Positions 1 to 10,954 of a stretch of 64,000 bases of DNA are shown piece after piece. The notes beneath the pieces were generated by a model. It was not told the origin of the DNA. It saw nothing but the letters and a program-made list of their open reading frames with translations, and ran no database searches. The DNA comes from Eimeria necatrix. Taxonomy: Eukaryota; Apicomplexa; Conoidasida; Eucoccidiorida; Eimeriidae. The translations under genes and the position numbers were made by a program. Where the stretch lies: contig NW_013651677.1 of NCBI RefSeq assembly GCF_000499385.1, positions 31,001 to 95,000 on the forward strand, read 5' to 3'. Each line of letters opens with the position of its first letter. The first letter of the stretch is position 1.

Positions 1-3000
1 TCTGCGTCTACAATCTCCACGAAGTCTGCAGGTTTTCCACTGGAAGCGGCAACGGCTGAGGGCAGTCTGGTCCTGCAAATATGGGCAAAATTGCTGAGTG
101 CCAAGGCTGTCAGTCTCTGGGCTAGTAACACGGCTCTCTGGGGCCCTTCCGCCGCTTTCTGCATGCGCCTGCGCGTCATCTGCCGCTGCTGCAACGCAAG
201 GGACCGAATTCGCCTGCACTGCAGCATAGCAGCAGCCGAACCGCTCTCCAGGCACTCGAGGGCCCCGGGGAGGTCCCCGTGCTGCAGCAGGGCTACAGAA
301 CCCAACGTCAACTCACCCACAAGCTCACAGGCTAATGCAGCTGTGGGGGAAGCCACAGGAGCCAGACACAGTGGGGCTGTCTTTGACACAGCTGCGCTAA
401 GCGTCTCTACATCTGTACAATGTGAGTAGGAACCGCCTGAGAAAGTCTTGTCTGCTTTTTCTAGACCCAAAACACAGAGCGCTTCATCATTCACGTCAGC
501 TAGAGGTCCCCGTGTCATCTCTTCCCACTTGAGCATTTTTGCCGCAGATAGGTACGCGCGCAGAATAAGATCAATGTTGCACATCGAGTGTTCCCTTAGC
601 ATCTCAGCCTGCTCGCCAGTGGTTCCTGCAAGGGCTCCGCGTGCATCACGCCAAGCCATCATCTTGCAGAATAGCAAATCCAGGGCATGCAAAGGGGCCA
701 CTAATATGTCTCCTACTTGAGCGTTCAGCAGCGAGAAAAGCAATAGTTGCTGCTGCTTGCCGCCCCGCTGCAGCCGCCACGCCGGCATCAACGGAGCCTC
801 TGCGAGGTCCCAAGGCAGCTCAAGGGGCTTCTCTAGAGGAGGAATCACGAAATGTTGCAGTAGCAACTCCTGCTTCTGCCACCGCAACTCGCGCTCCAAG
901 ACCGACTCGTCCCACGGCGGCTCCTCGTACGGCATCAAGGTGGCTGCATCTGCTGTCGCTGCCGTGCAGACCCTGTTCGCATTCAGTCCTTCCGATGAAA
1001 GAGCAGCAGCAGCTTCTGATGCTGCTGCTGCATGCAAGTAGCGCAGGTGCGGATGGGTGCGAAGAACAATGTGAAGACAGTTCAGAGCAGCACCAAAAGA
1101 AGGGCACTCCTCCTCGTTGAGAGGCCCTGTAGCGTCTAACACCAAACCTACAAAGCGGCGATCCATTCGTACTGCTAGGGCTCCCCTGACAATGGCCAAC
1201 AGCCTGCATCATGCAGGAATGTAAACACATAACAGCAGAAACAAGACCGGATGAAAAAATGGATAATTAATAGGCGGCGCGCTTGACGCAACAAACAAAC
1301 CGCAGGCAGCTGCAGCATGGGAGCTTGAAGACTTGCCGTTGAATGAATACCTCTCTAGGAGGCCGCGAGAGTTCAACATAGGCAACTGTGTTCCTGTAGT
1401 TGTTTCCTCCTTCGTCGTCAGGAATATCTGCTGCCCTGCTGCGCTGCTGCTGCGGCCTTGACGCAGCGGCAGAGCTGCGAGACGCGCCTTTGAGCGCAGC
1501 GTCTCGTATTGCATCTTCAATCAGGCCCTCTGCTGCTGCTCTGGCTGAGGCAGCATCATCCCCCTCCCTCCACACTGCAAGACACACATCGGGAGCTGCA
1601 GCAGCAGACGCCGCATTTGCTGCCGCAAGTCTTGCTGCAGCAGAAGCAGATCCATCTTCTTCTTGAAATTGCACCACCCGCGATGCCCCCTCTCGCCGCC
1701 GCAGCAAGAGCCGCTGCAGCTGTTTCTTTGAAAGTGACCACAAGTCATAGATGCTAAGGCGAATAAGAGGCTGCGGGGGCGCCTCAGCAGGTGCACCATC
1801 TGTAGCTTCACATTTGCCTGCTGCAGCAACAAGCGAAGGGTTCGATATTCCTTTTGTTTCCGCAGCATGACAAAGGAAGGAATGCATCAGTCCCTCTATG
1901 TGTGAAGCTTCCCTCAATGTTTCTTCCTCTGCTGCAGCAAAGCGAGACGCCAAAGCAGTAAGACGCACCAGAGCCTTGCCCCCTGTCCTCGGCGGCATCA
2001 GCACCACAACAACACCGGGCGTGGGAGGGGCAGGTTGAGGCCCTTCATCCCCTCCCAATGAAACCGCACAGGAACGCCGCTTTTTCCTGTCCCGTCCACT
2101 AATGTCCACACAAATTGCTGTTGGTGGAGCTGCGACGGCGGGAGCAGCGCCCTGTCGACCGCCAGCAGCAGCAGCAGCAGCAGCACAAGAGCGCGCAGCA
2201 GCGGACAGCAGGGCATGCAGAGAAACAGCAGCATCGTCGTGGCCACCAATCTCCGCAGGGGACACAGGGTTAAATGCCACTGGCCATATCTCTCTCAAGT
2301 ACGACAAGTCGAACGCCGCTTCTCCACCCAGCTGCTGCTGCTGCTGCTTTTGGTCTTGGCCGCCTTCCTGAGTTTGGCAATGATCCGGCTGCTGTAGACT
2401 CTGGTTGAAATCGTCTTGCTGTTGTTGCTTCTGCCGCTGCTGCTCAGCCTGTATGCCTATAGGGCACGCGTGCTGCTGCTCGCTAGCCTGTACTCTGCAT
2501 GCTGGCAGCTTGACTTGCAATCGCTCCTCTTCCTGGTTAACTTCTTGCCTGCTCATGAGCTCCTCATGGTTGCTACCTTCTTCATGCTGCTGCCGCTGCT
2601 CTTGTTCTTGCTGTAGCTGGTGCTGCAGCTGCAACTGATGTTGTGCCTGCAGCAGCCGTTGCCGCCGTTTCAGCACACAGCTGAGCGTCTGCCTCACTAC
2701 ACCAGCAAGGGGCTGGCAGCTGCGGGGGTGCAGTGGACTGAATCGTTCACTTGCTGTTTCAACAGGGACACCCAGCGCTTCCAGCACTTGGCTCTCACCA
2801 ATCACTGCTTCTCCGTCCGCTATGCCTGCTGCTGCTGCTACTGTGGAGTCGCTTGGAGGCAAACACCCTGTAACTGTACAACGAGCTCGGCGGCGACAGC
2901 GGGTTGTCAACACACCTAAATGCAACACGCAGGAAATTCCGATTAGCTACAGTAGCAGCAACTGCAGCAGCAGCAACAGGATGCCTTGTACGTACCAGCT

Positions 3001-4616
3001 GCCTCTATTGCAGCTCGAAGAGCCACTTCTGAAGTAAAAACAAATGGGCCAGACAAGAAAACCGTTGGTGTGCTCCTGGACGCGGCCCAGCCAAAACGGT
3101 GGTCGTTAGAGGGGGCGTCTAGAAGCTTCTTTAGATTTTCGTGAGATGCAGCAGCAGCAGACTGCGGCTGCAGCGGAGCTGACAGACTGTTTAGCCACTG
3201 GCGGCAAACAGCTGCTGCAGCGAGCTGCTCTTGCAGTGCTCGGAGCCTCTCTTGCAGTTCCTGGTGCTGCAGCTGCTGCTGCCGCTGCTGCCGCTGCTGT
3301 TTCATCAGATTCGCTTGCTGTTGCTGGACCACGCCGATATCCCGTTCCGTCCTGCATGGCGAATCAAGCGCCGCCGTCTCATTGCTGCTGCTGCTGCTGC
3401 TGCTGCTGTTGCTGACTGGAGAGCGACTGGGACACTTCTGAGGCTTCGCTTTTCTTTCTCGGGGAGAAGCTCGTGTAGCTGTTGCTGTGGCTGCCACCTT
3501 ACGAGGGGCTCCGAATATTTCGCTCCAAGGGCCCTTGAGCCCCTTTGCTGTCCTTGCCGTTTGATCCCTCGCGGCGCCACGCTTCTGCTGCGACTGCTGC
3601 TGCTGCTGCTGGCCCTGTGATTGCTGCTGCTCCTGCGGCTGCGGCTGGTCCTGTGGTTGCTGCTGTTGTTGCGGCTGCCCCTGCTGATCTTCGCCGTCCA
3701 CATCTATTGCGTCGACGGCGGCAGTGTCCTCCACTGGAGGCAGCCGCTTCTGCCTCTTTAACTTTTCACCCGCCTCAGGTGCAGCAGCAGCAGCATCAGC
3801 CGCAGCAGCACTCATATTCTGTGTGAGCCGGCGGCCCCTCTTAACGCGACGTCCCGTTGACTCAGTAACTGCATCGCCGGCAGAAGCAGCATCGACGCTG
3901 CTGCTTTGGGCAGCAGCAGCAGCGCCTGCTGCTACTCCTGCCGCTGCGGCAGCTGCAGTACTGAGCAGCCCACGGCTTCTCCTTTTGCTCCTCGCAGGGG
4001 TGGTCTCTGCGGCCTCACTCTCCGCTCGGGGTGTCGATTCTTCGCCGTTTTGCTGCTGCTGCTGCTGCTGCCGATTGTTTCTCCTCGTCGCCTTCTTTGG
4101 CGAGGGCGGGGGAGGGCACGACGGAAAGAAATGATGGAGGGCGCGTTGCTGCAGTTGTTGAGCTTTTGTTGCTGCTGCTGTCCCTGATGCTGCCTGCTGC
4201 CGAGTCTCTTGTGTTCCAGTCTTGGTGGGGCTCGCATCACGTGCGAGATGCAACTCACTCGCTTCCTCCGTTGCTGCTGCTACTGCTGAAGGCTGGGGAG
4301 GCTTCTCCCCCACATTCACTGCAGTTGGAGCGGCGTCTCCAGGGTTGCATCCACCTTGGGCTCCTGGCAGCGCTGCAGCAGCAGCAGCTGCTGCTGCTGC
4401 TGTCTCTGTCGCCGCATCAGCTGCCACTTCTGCTGCTGCTGCTGCTGTCTCTGTCGCCGCATGAGCTACCACTTTTGCTGCTGCAGCTGCTGTCTCTGTC
4501 GCCGCATGAGCTTCCACTTCTGCTGCTGCTGCTGCTGTCTCTGCCACCGCATGCGCTACCACTTGTGCTGCTGTTGGTTCTTCTGCTAGGAGTACTAGAG
4601 CATCTTTGCCCGCCAT
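1..4616 (-). CDS. PIP-box and BRCT-like protein, 3' end outside window
   Basis: Three pieces join in phase: 4616-2996, 2915-1301 and 1203 to the window edge. The first intron (2995-2916) has a GTACGT donor and a TTTAG acceptor, phase 1; the second junction (1300-1204) uses a weak GTTTGT donor and is less sure. Residues about 157-164 match a PCNA-interacting PIP box (QRALHHFF). Around the first junction the text reads VFLSGPF, then LRAAIEAAGGVLTTRC, like the first half of a BRCT domain. Further on, VVVLMPPRTGGKALVRL resembles a degraded P-loop. The N-terminus carries about four 18-residue Ala-rich repeats. PIP box plus BRCT plus ATPase would fit the large subunit of replication factor C, but the lysine-containing Walker A is not intact and I could not match the C-terminal half, which stays open to base 1 (motifs EEPPWDESVLE, ILRAYLSAAKMLKWEE). 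Structure is fairly sure, function weak. Confidence 0.55.
4380..4580 (-). repeat. Minisatellite of about 54 bp coding Ala-rich N-terminal repeats
   Basis: About four tandem units lie in the first exon of the PIP-box gene. On the minus strand each unit encodes a valine pair, AHAATET and an alanine tract. Unit length is a multiple of three, so copy-number change would keep the reading frame. Confidence 0.7.
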
Positions 4617-6155
4617 GATCCTCCCTAGTGCTGGTGCTAGTGTTGCTGCTAGTGTTACTCTTCAGGAGCGCCGTCTCCTGACTCAAGGGTCTGCCGAGGA
4701 GCAGCAAGCCACTAAAACGGAAACTGCAAAAAGATTACAGCACTGGAGCTTGCCGCTGCGTTTTCCTTGCGAGGGAACAGTGCAGGCGCGGCGGGGAGAA
4801 ATGGCCACCCTTAGCTCTCACTTCATTGTGTTTCGTTGCTGCCAGAAATTCGGGGTTCTCCAGCCTGAAGGGCCTTTGCCAACCCCCTGGCCGCTGGTGG
4901 CCACCCTTTACTAGCGTTGCTGTTTTTGCCGCTCTTCTTGCTTCTTCCGCTGCAGTTGCTGTTGCATTCCTCGATGTTGTTGTGGCATGACGGGCAGCAG
5001 ATGATGCAGAGCTACCCAGGGTCCCATATCACAGCCTTCCCGGTTCGATTGAACGGGTTGCTGCTGCTGCTGCTGCTGCAGGCCCCTACAGGCTCACTCC
5101 CGAAATGCCAAAGCTTTGCGTTTCTTCTGGTCCCGGAGGAGCAGTAATGGCTCAGGAACAAGCGAGACGGGAAATAAAAAACAAAATGCATGCACGCAAA
5201 AACCAGACAGAGACAAACACACTTCCCCAAAATGGTGGGGTCGTTGTTATGGCAGCCTCATGCGCAAGCTGACACGAAACAGCCAATGAAATATACTGAA
5301 AAGGGAAAAGCATGCAAACATAAACCGCGTAGAATTGAGGATTCTTCCGTAATTTGGTCCATGCAATGTGATTTATGTTCTGCTCCACCTCTTGTCTCCC
5401 GAAGGGGCTAGACCCAGGGGACCTGCAAGCCTAAACAGAAGCATTGTCGCTCCTGCGGTAGCTGTTGTCGCGAATACAGCTTTTATTCTTCCTATGCTGT
5501 TCCCTACTGCTGGATTAACATGCTGGTGCTGCAGGTTGGGTTCTGTGCTGCTGCTGTTCCCTGAGATTCCGTGCTACGTGGGACGCCCAGTTGTTAAGAG
5601 TCCTCTGCTGCGGCTGCGAAATGTTTCCAATTTTTGTCTAAAAGACCACTTTCTCTTTTATTATTGCTGAGTATTTCCGTAGCGGAAGGTTTCGGGATCT
5701 CTGCCAGCGCTCAAACGAAGCGAAGACTTGAGAAACGCCCCAAGCGCTGCTGTTTAGAGTCACAGTGGCCTACAATGAAAGCTTTTTGCTGCAAGCTGCA
5801 AGAACCTGAAATGACTACTCACAGCTATTTGGGTGTATCTGCAGCAGCTACCTCCTTTTGTTTATGTTCCTCGGTCCTCTTGAGTCTCGCAAGTCCCTAC
5901 CGGCGAGGCGGAGCAGCCGGACACCGGCGAGATAAGGGAATTCAAGAGGCTTGTACAGGCAACTAGCTCATCTTTTCTAAAGCCTCAAATCCTCTATTTT
6001 GTGTACTTTCTTTCGGACATTCTACATCCCCGTGGCTTTCCCTGCAGCTTTTTGCTGTAGAGTCGATGAGGTGAGGTGCAGCTCAGTTTGCTGCATAAAA
6101 TCTCTCCCGTTTTGCATCCGGAGTTTACAGGGTTTGGGCAAACGAGCAGAAAGGA

Positions 6156-6239
6156 TGACCTATGGGAAACTGTACATACACGGTCCCCTTATACCATTTC
6201 CCATAGGTCATGGGAAATTGTATAAGGGGACCGTGTACA
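6156..6239. repeat. Two interleaved inverted repeats
   Basis: A 14-base arm at 6156-6169 is the exact reverse complement of 6197-6210. A second arm, 6171-6194, pairs with 6220-6239 apart from four extra bases. The arms alternate A-B-A'-B', the order of an H-type pseudoknot rather than of nested hairpins. No coding ORF around it is convincing. It could be an RNA structure, a protein-binding site or a remnant of a small mobile element. Confidence 0.75.
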
Positions 6240-8038
6240 TGTTCTGTCAGCTGATGCTGCTTTCTGGGGGTGAGACGTCGGTGACTCCGAGATTCTCTTC
6301 ATTTCCTTGACTATCTTCCTTGCGACCTGTCTTTGACTCGGTCTTTTCGGTCCCGCTTGTTTTTGCTGATATTATGTATCTCGCCGTGTGTTGCACTGCT
6401 TAGCTGTGTAGCAGCAGCAGCAGCATAACAAGGAAGATAGTGCGTACGTAACAAAGTTGCGGCTTCCTCTACTTACATGCAGCGGCAAGTACTAAACATT
6501 GTGCAGCCTGCAGCTTTTATGGTGTTTCTTATTTCCGCAAGAGCATTAGGAGAGTAGGAGCAGCACCTGAAAAACAACTTGCACGCCCAATGCGCGTCCA
6601 CGCACGGAATTTCAGAGGCCACCGATATCTGAATTCGTCAAAAAGAAGGCGGGTCAAGAAGGCAGATGTGCGACTTCCAGATTCCAACGTTAATTGCCGA
6701 GGTATTCATCTCAGTATGCAGAAGGGCGCGTCAAAGTCTGCGCCGCAAGGGCAGCAAGAGCCGAAACGGCTTCCACTTTGCCGTTGGAGTCGGGGCGTCG
6801 CAGATAAACGCTCTACACACGAGGCATGGGCCAGGAAACGGAATTTGTCACGCCGTTGTCTATGACTCTCGTTTCTAGAAGTTGATTTCAAGAATTTTCC
6901 CGAGAATTTGGTGAGCTAAGCATGCGAGCTGTCCTCGGAAATTCTGCAACGGGAAAGCGCTACAGGGGCCCTACCGCCCAACCTGTTGCGTTGAGCACGC
7001 CGCGCTCCAACCCTCGGGCAAGAGCCTACGAAATAAACAACCAATTAACTTAAAGATAAAACCAAAAGCTAATTCCTAACCTCGAAAAATTATGAATAAA
7101 CCACTGGAACAAAGCGGAGGAATGACAGGAAGAGACACCCTCCAAGTGGCGAGTTCGCCAGTGGCTTGAAACTGCCGCTAGAAGCAGAGGGCCATTTAAT
7201 ATTCACTTTTGTTTCGACAGCTATGTATGTATTCAAACTGATTCCCTCCACGCTCATGTAGCCTTGTCCTCCTACGTGTAAATGTGGCGGCTTACGCAGA
7301 AGCCCCAGCAAACGTCAGCGCTAGTGCATCGCGTGAACTGACAGCCGCTGAAGATGTCCCGTGCAAAGCGACATCAGTGTTCAAACTCGGAAATACGAAT
7401 AACCGTATTTTTATGATGTACGTGTGTAATTTGGAGAGACTCGTTAAGGCACGAAAGGGGGCTATTGGGCCCCACTGGGCTAGCTGGAGCTCCCACCGCT
7501 ACGTTAACTCATCTTCGCGGAAGACTTGTCTTCGAAAAAGCACGTGTCTGCACAAATAAAAAATGTTGCACTAGAAAGTGTATTTATTTGCTTCTTACAA
7601 GAATGGGAACACCTTTTTTCATAATGCAGAGAGAGGCACAAGTCTGTTTACGAGTACGCGGCACTTGTCCATCCATCGCTCACGTATGTGTAATGCATTT
7701 ATGCGCTCACTTAACGAGATAATTGTTAGCGGTGTTTATAATGACACTAAAGGTATGGCAGGTGCATTTCAAAATCTAGTCATGACGCAGCGAAAACTAG
7801 TGAGGCTGGAGGAGGGAATGAGGGCGGGTTTGCGGCGCAGGGGCCACACTTTCAGAAAGCACAAAGCCGGGACTCTAGGTAGTAAGAAGCGAGGAGAACA
7901 AAAACTATATTTTTTCAAGAGTAAACGAAAGACCGTAACGCACGGATAACTATGCGGCGCGAGCTCCACCCTGGCTGAAGATGTGTACGTTCACACGCCG
8001 CATCAGCAGCAGCAAGTGGCAATATTGAAGCCACTGCA

Positions 8039-8407
8039 TTGGCTACTGGAGCAGCTATGACATGCTGTCGAATCTCGCATGGCCTGCCTTGTTCGCTAGT
8101 GGCTGGCTGTAATTTGATTTGTAGGGCGTGCACGGGGAATGCCTTCTGTCCGCAGAAAAGAAGTCCTCCTATAGGGACTCCCATTGAGTCTTCAGTGCTC
8201 CTCAGCGCCGCGGACTCTGCCTCGGGCGAAAGCAAAAGAGAGCGCAGCAGCTCTCAAACGAAAAGACCCCTCACCTCTACCACCAGCGGGGAGTCGGAAC
8301 TCAACTATTCCCACATTCCTCTGGCTGAGCCAGTCCTTGGCTTGCTGGTTCACAGGATCAAGGAAATGCAGGCCAGAAGGAGTTTTCTTGGCCTCCGCAG
8401 TGCATGA
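8039..8407 (+). CDS. Weak candidate exon, unknown protein
   Basis: An ATG-started ORF of 122 codons has mixed composition with no homopolymer. Its second half (SELNYSHIPLAEPVLGLL, then HRIKEMQARRSFLGLRSA) looks more protein-like than neighbouring ORFs. I recognise no family, and no flanking exon with matching phase was found. It may equally be a chance ORF in a low-repeat stretch. Confidence 0.15.
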   Translation: MATGAAMTCCRISHGLPCSLVAGCNLICRACTGNAFCPQKRSPPIGTPIESSVLLSAADSASGESKRERSSSQTKRPLTSTTSGESELNYSHIPLAEPVLGLLVHRIKEMQARRSFLGLRSA

Positions 8408-9063
8408 AGGGGCTCATGCTTGGCGCAGCCTGTGAAAGATCGGCTATTGCGTTGTGTCTATCGCTAAGAAAGTGTGCGCTGCTTCATCCCTTGTGCGGTG
8501 TGTGGCTTGGCCGTGGCAAAATCGTGCAGCAACAGGGCTGTCGTTCTCTTGCCGCTGGCAGCGGTACTCGTTAAAGTCCTCAACACAGTCTTCTTAGCTG
8601 AGTGTGGCCTGCATGCAAGTAATTCCCTCTTCTTCTAGCCCTGAGTTCCCAAGATCTATGCTGAATTCCCTCGCCCTGTTTTTTTATGTCTGACTCGGCT
8701 CGCTAAGACTAAAGTTTGAATTCTCTCTGCGCCTTTGCGCGTTACATTTCGTTCACCACCCCGCCTTTTTGTGGGCTGTATCCCTTGACCCCTCCTGCTG
8801 GCCGCATTGCCACCCTAGAGAGACCCCATAGGCACATCCCCTAGCCAGCCCAGCCCCCTCCTTTCTATTAGTTCCATTGTTGCGTGAAGTGAAATTCCGC
8901 AGCAGCGGCAAATACAACAGGAGAAGTGGGTCTGTGCTGCACTTCTCGCATTCGGGGGTCTGTATGAACTCCTCTGAGTTGTGAAAACCGAACAGAGAAA
9001 AATGAAACAAAAAAGGGGCTGGCGCTCTCCCGGTTCCTTCGCAGCAGCACGACCGCGCGGGGC

Positions 9064-9462
9064 GTGACAGGCAAACGAAAAAGAGAGATAAGCAGCAGCA
9101 GCAGCCAGCCTCGGAATGACAACCATGCCTATACAGAGGCGACGGCAACAGTCTTGATTGGGCGGCTTGGTGTGGCAACACCGGCACAACGAGGAAGACA
9201 GCGAAGGGTGTACATTGCAGCAACAGCAGCTGCTGCTCCCGCTACAGCAGCAGCCGCAAGTTCCCCTGCTGCTACAGCTGGTGCTACTGTTGCTGCAATG
9301 ACTGGTGCTACTGTTGGCGCGCCAGCTACTGCTACTGCCGATGTAGCAGCTGCCCCGGGGGGTGCTGCGGCAGCAACAGAAGCGCTGCAGCAGCAGCAGC
9401 CACGCGCCAATACAGCTGCATTCAGGCCCTTTGCTTTGCTTTCTCCATTCCTCTCTCCGTGA
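9064..9462 (+). CDS. Weak candidate Ala/Thr-rich ORF
   Basis: This 132-codon plus-strand ORF is made largely of Ala, Thr and Pro from GCA/GCT/ACT triplets. An equally long minus-strand ORF overlaps it, as expected wherever triplet tracts lack stops in several frames. No conserved motif is visible. It is reported only because it is the longest ATG-started ORF between the PIP-box gene and MORN1. Confidence 0.12.
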   Translation: MTGKRKREISSSSSQPRNDNHAYTEATATVLIGRLGVATPAQRGRQRRVYIAATAAAAPATAAAASSPAATAGATVAAMTGATVGAPATATADVAAAPGGAAAATEALQQQQPRANTAAFRPFALLSPFLSP

Positions 9463-9859
9463 TTTTCCATTTCGTCAAATTTGACAAGGGCTATTAAGAA
9501 ACGGAAAGCGGGAGGGGACTGCTGCATAAGCAGCGTTTCCCACTGCCTTTAAAGCAGCAGCAGCAGCTGTAGCTGCTGCTGCAAATAGATGGCTGCACTG
9601 CTGCGTCCCGGCTCTCGAGGTGTCCTGGGCTGTGTGGTTGGTTGTTATGTCTCGCCCGCTTGCTTAGTGAGTGAATTGCCAATAGAGAGAACATAGGCTA
9701 CTATATATCCATAGGCACGTACGCATCTCTATTAATACATGTGTTCATGTACATGCGTTCATATATACATATATTCGCGCGCATGCATCTGTGCGCATAG
9801 GAAACAGCTCATGTGCACATCCATATATAAATATTCCTATGTATAGGTTATGACTGGGA

Positions 9860-10954
9860 CTAGAGGTCGGGGTTGTTCCACCGGGAGTCCGGGGAGAACA
9901 TGAACGCGGTGACCCTGACGAGCTCACCGCCTGCCCAGACACCCTCTAGCTGGTGGCCAGTGGCGAATCTGAGGGTGCCGTTTCCCTCTTTTCTGCCCTG
10001 CACGAATTCGCCCTCGTAGCAGCTGCCGTCTTCTGCGCAGTAGAAGGTGCCGAGGCCGACGCGTTTGTCGTCGGCCCACTGGCCCTCGTACTTGTTGCCG
10101 TTGGCGTACTGGAAGACGCCGAAGCCGCAGGCCCTGTCGTCCACCCACTCGCCTTTGAACCGGTCCCCGTTGGAGTAGATCAGCTCGCCCTCGCCGTGCT
10201 TCTTAGCGTCCACCCACTCCCCCACGTACTTGTCACCGCGGGAGTAGGTGAGGGTTCCCTTGCCGTGGACCCGGTCGGCTTTCCAGTAGCCCTCGTACTT
10301 CTCACCGTTGTGGTAAGTCAGCACCCCGTAGCCCTCCTTCATGTCGTTTGCCCACTCGCCGTCGTACTGGTTGCCGTTGGGAAACACGTACTTGCCTTTG
10401 CCGTGCATTTTGCCATCCATCCAGTCACCCTCGTACTCCCCCCCGTCGCTGTACGTGTACTTGCCGTGCCCGTGCATTTTGCCGTTCACCCAGTCGCCGT
10501 CGTACTTCTCCACGATGGCCCCCTTGGCACCCACGTAGACCACCACGCCTTTGCCGTGCCTCTTGTCGTCTCGCCACTCCCCCGTGTACACGTCTCCCTC
10601 TTTATAGCGGTAAGTGCCGCGCCCGTGCATCTTCCCGTCCACCCACTCGCCCTCATACTCGTCGCCGTTCGAGTACTTCAGCTTTCCGTAGCCCGAGATC
10701 TTCCCCATGTCCCACTGGCCCTCGTACACGTTCCCGCTCGCGAACACCGCCACACCCTGCCCGTGGATTCTGTCCTCCACCCACTTGCCCTGGTACGTGG
10801 CACCATCTGCGTATTCGAACCGGCCGTTGCCCTCCCGCTTTCCAAACACGAAGTCGCCCTCGTACTTCTCATTGCCCGAGTACAACAGCGTCCCATGACC
10901 GTGAAATAACCCGTCCTTTATCTGCCCGTGGTACGCGTGGCAGCTCTCCACCAT
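9860..10954 (-). CDS. MORN1: MORN repeat protein MORN1
   Basis: A single uninterrupted exon encodes 364 residues, almost entirely MORN repeats of about 23 residues. Each has the Y-x-G-x-W/F core followed by G-x-G (for example YEGEWVDGKMHGRGTYRY); roughly 14 repeats run from residue 8 to 340. The length is nearly that of Toxoplasma MORN1 (363 residues), and no signal peptide or membrane segment is present. In Toxoplasma MORN1 scaffolds the basal complex and spindle-pole centrocone and is needed for daughter budding; the same role is inferred here. Unlike its neighbours the gene has no homopolymer insertions and no introns, suggesting strong constraint on repeat spacing. The start is the first ATG of the ORF. 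A long antisense ORF over the same bases is a shadow of the G/C-rich third positions. Confidence 0.95.
   Translation of the reverse strand: MVESCHAYHGQIKDGLFHGHGTLLYSGNEKYEGDFVFGKREGNGRFEYADGATYQGKWVEDRIHGQGVAVFASGNVYEGQWDMGKISGYGKLKYSNGDEYEGEWVDGKMHGRGTYRYKEGDVYTGEWRDDKRHGKGVVVYVGAKGAIVEKYDGDWVNGKMHGHGKYTYSDGGEYEGDWMDGKMHGKGKYVFPNGNQYDGEWANDMKEGYGVLTYHNGEKYEGYWKADRVHGKGTLTYSRGDKYVGEWVDAKKHGEGELIYSNGDRFKGEWVDDRACGFGVFQYANGNKYEGQWADDKRVGLGTFYCAEDGSCYEGEFVQGRKEGNGTLRFATGHQLEGVWAGGELVRVTAFMFSPDSRWNNPDL

Larger units (their letters stand above)
4617..9859. other. Repeat-poor stretch without a confident gene
   Basis: This lies between the 5' end of the PIP-box gene and the 3' end of MORN1. CAG tracts are short and rare, and no telomere-like array is present. 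Several ORFs of 60-130 codons exist on both strands but none shows a recognised motif or a chain of exons with matching phase. It probably holds the PIP-gene promoter near 4617-5000 and the MORN1 3' UTR just below 9860. Two short plus-strand ORFs are listed separately as weak candidates. Confidence 0.5.

Noticed and set aside
1..4616. Firm assignment as replication factor C subunit 1
   Set aside because: PIP box and BRCT-like text fit, but the Walker A is altered and the C-terminal half could not be aligned from memory; kept as a possibility only.
9953..10909. Long plus-strand ORF (318 codons) over MORN1
   Set aside because: It is the antisense shadow of the MORN repeats; its valine/alanine-rich text mirrors the repeat codons and has no domain.
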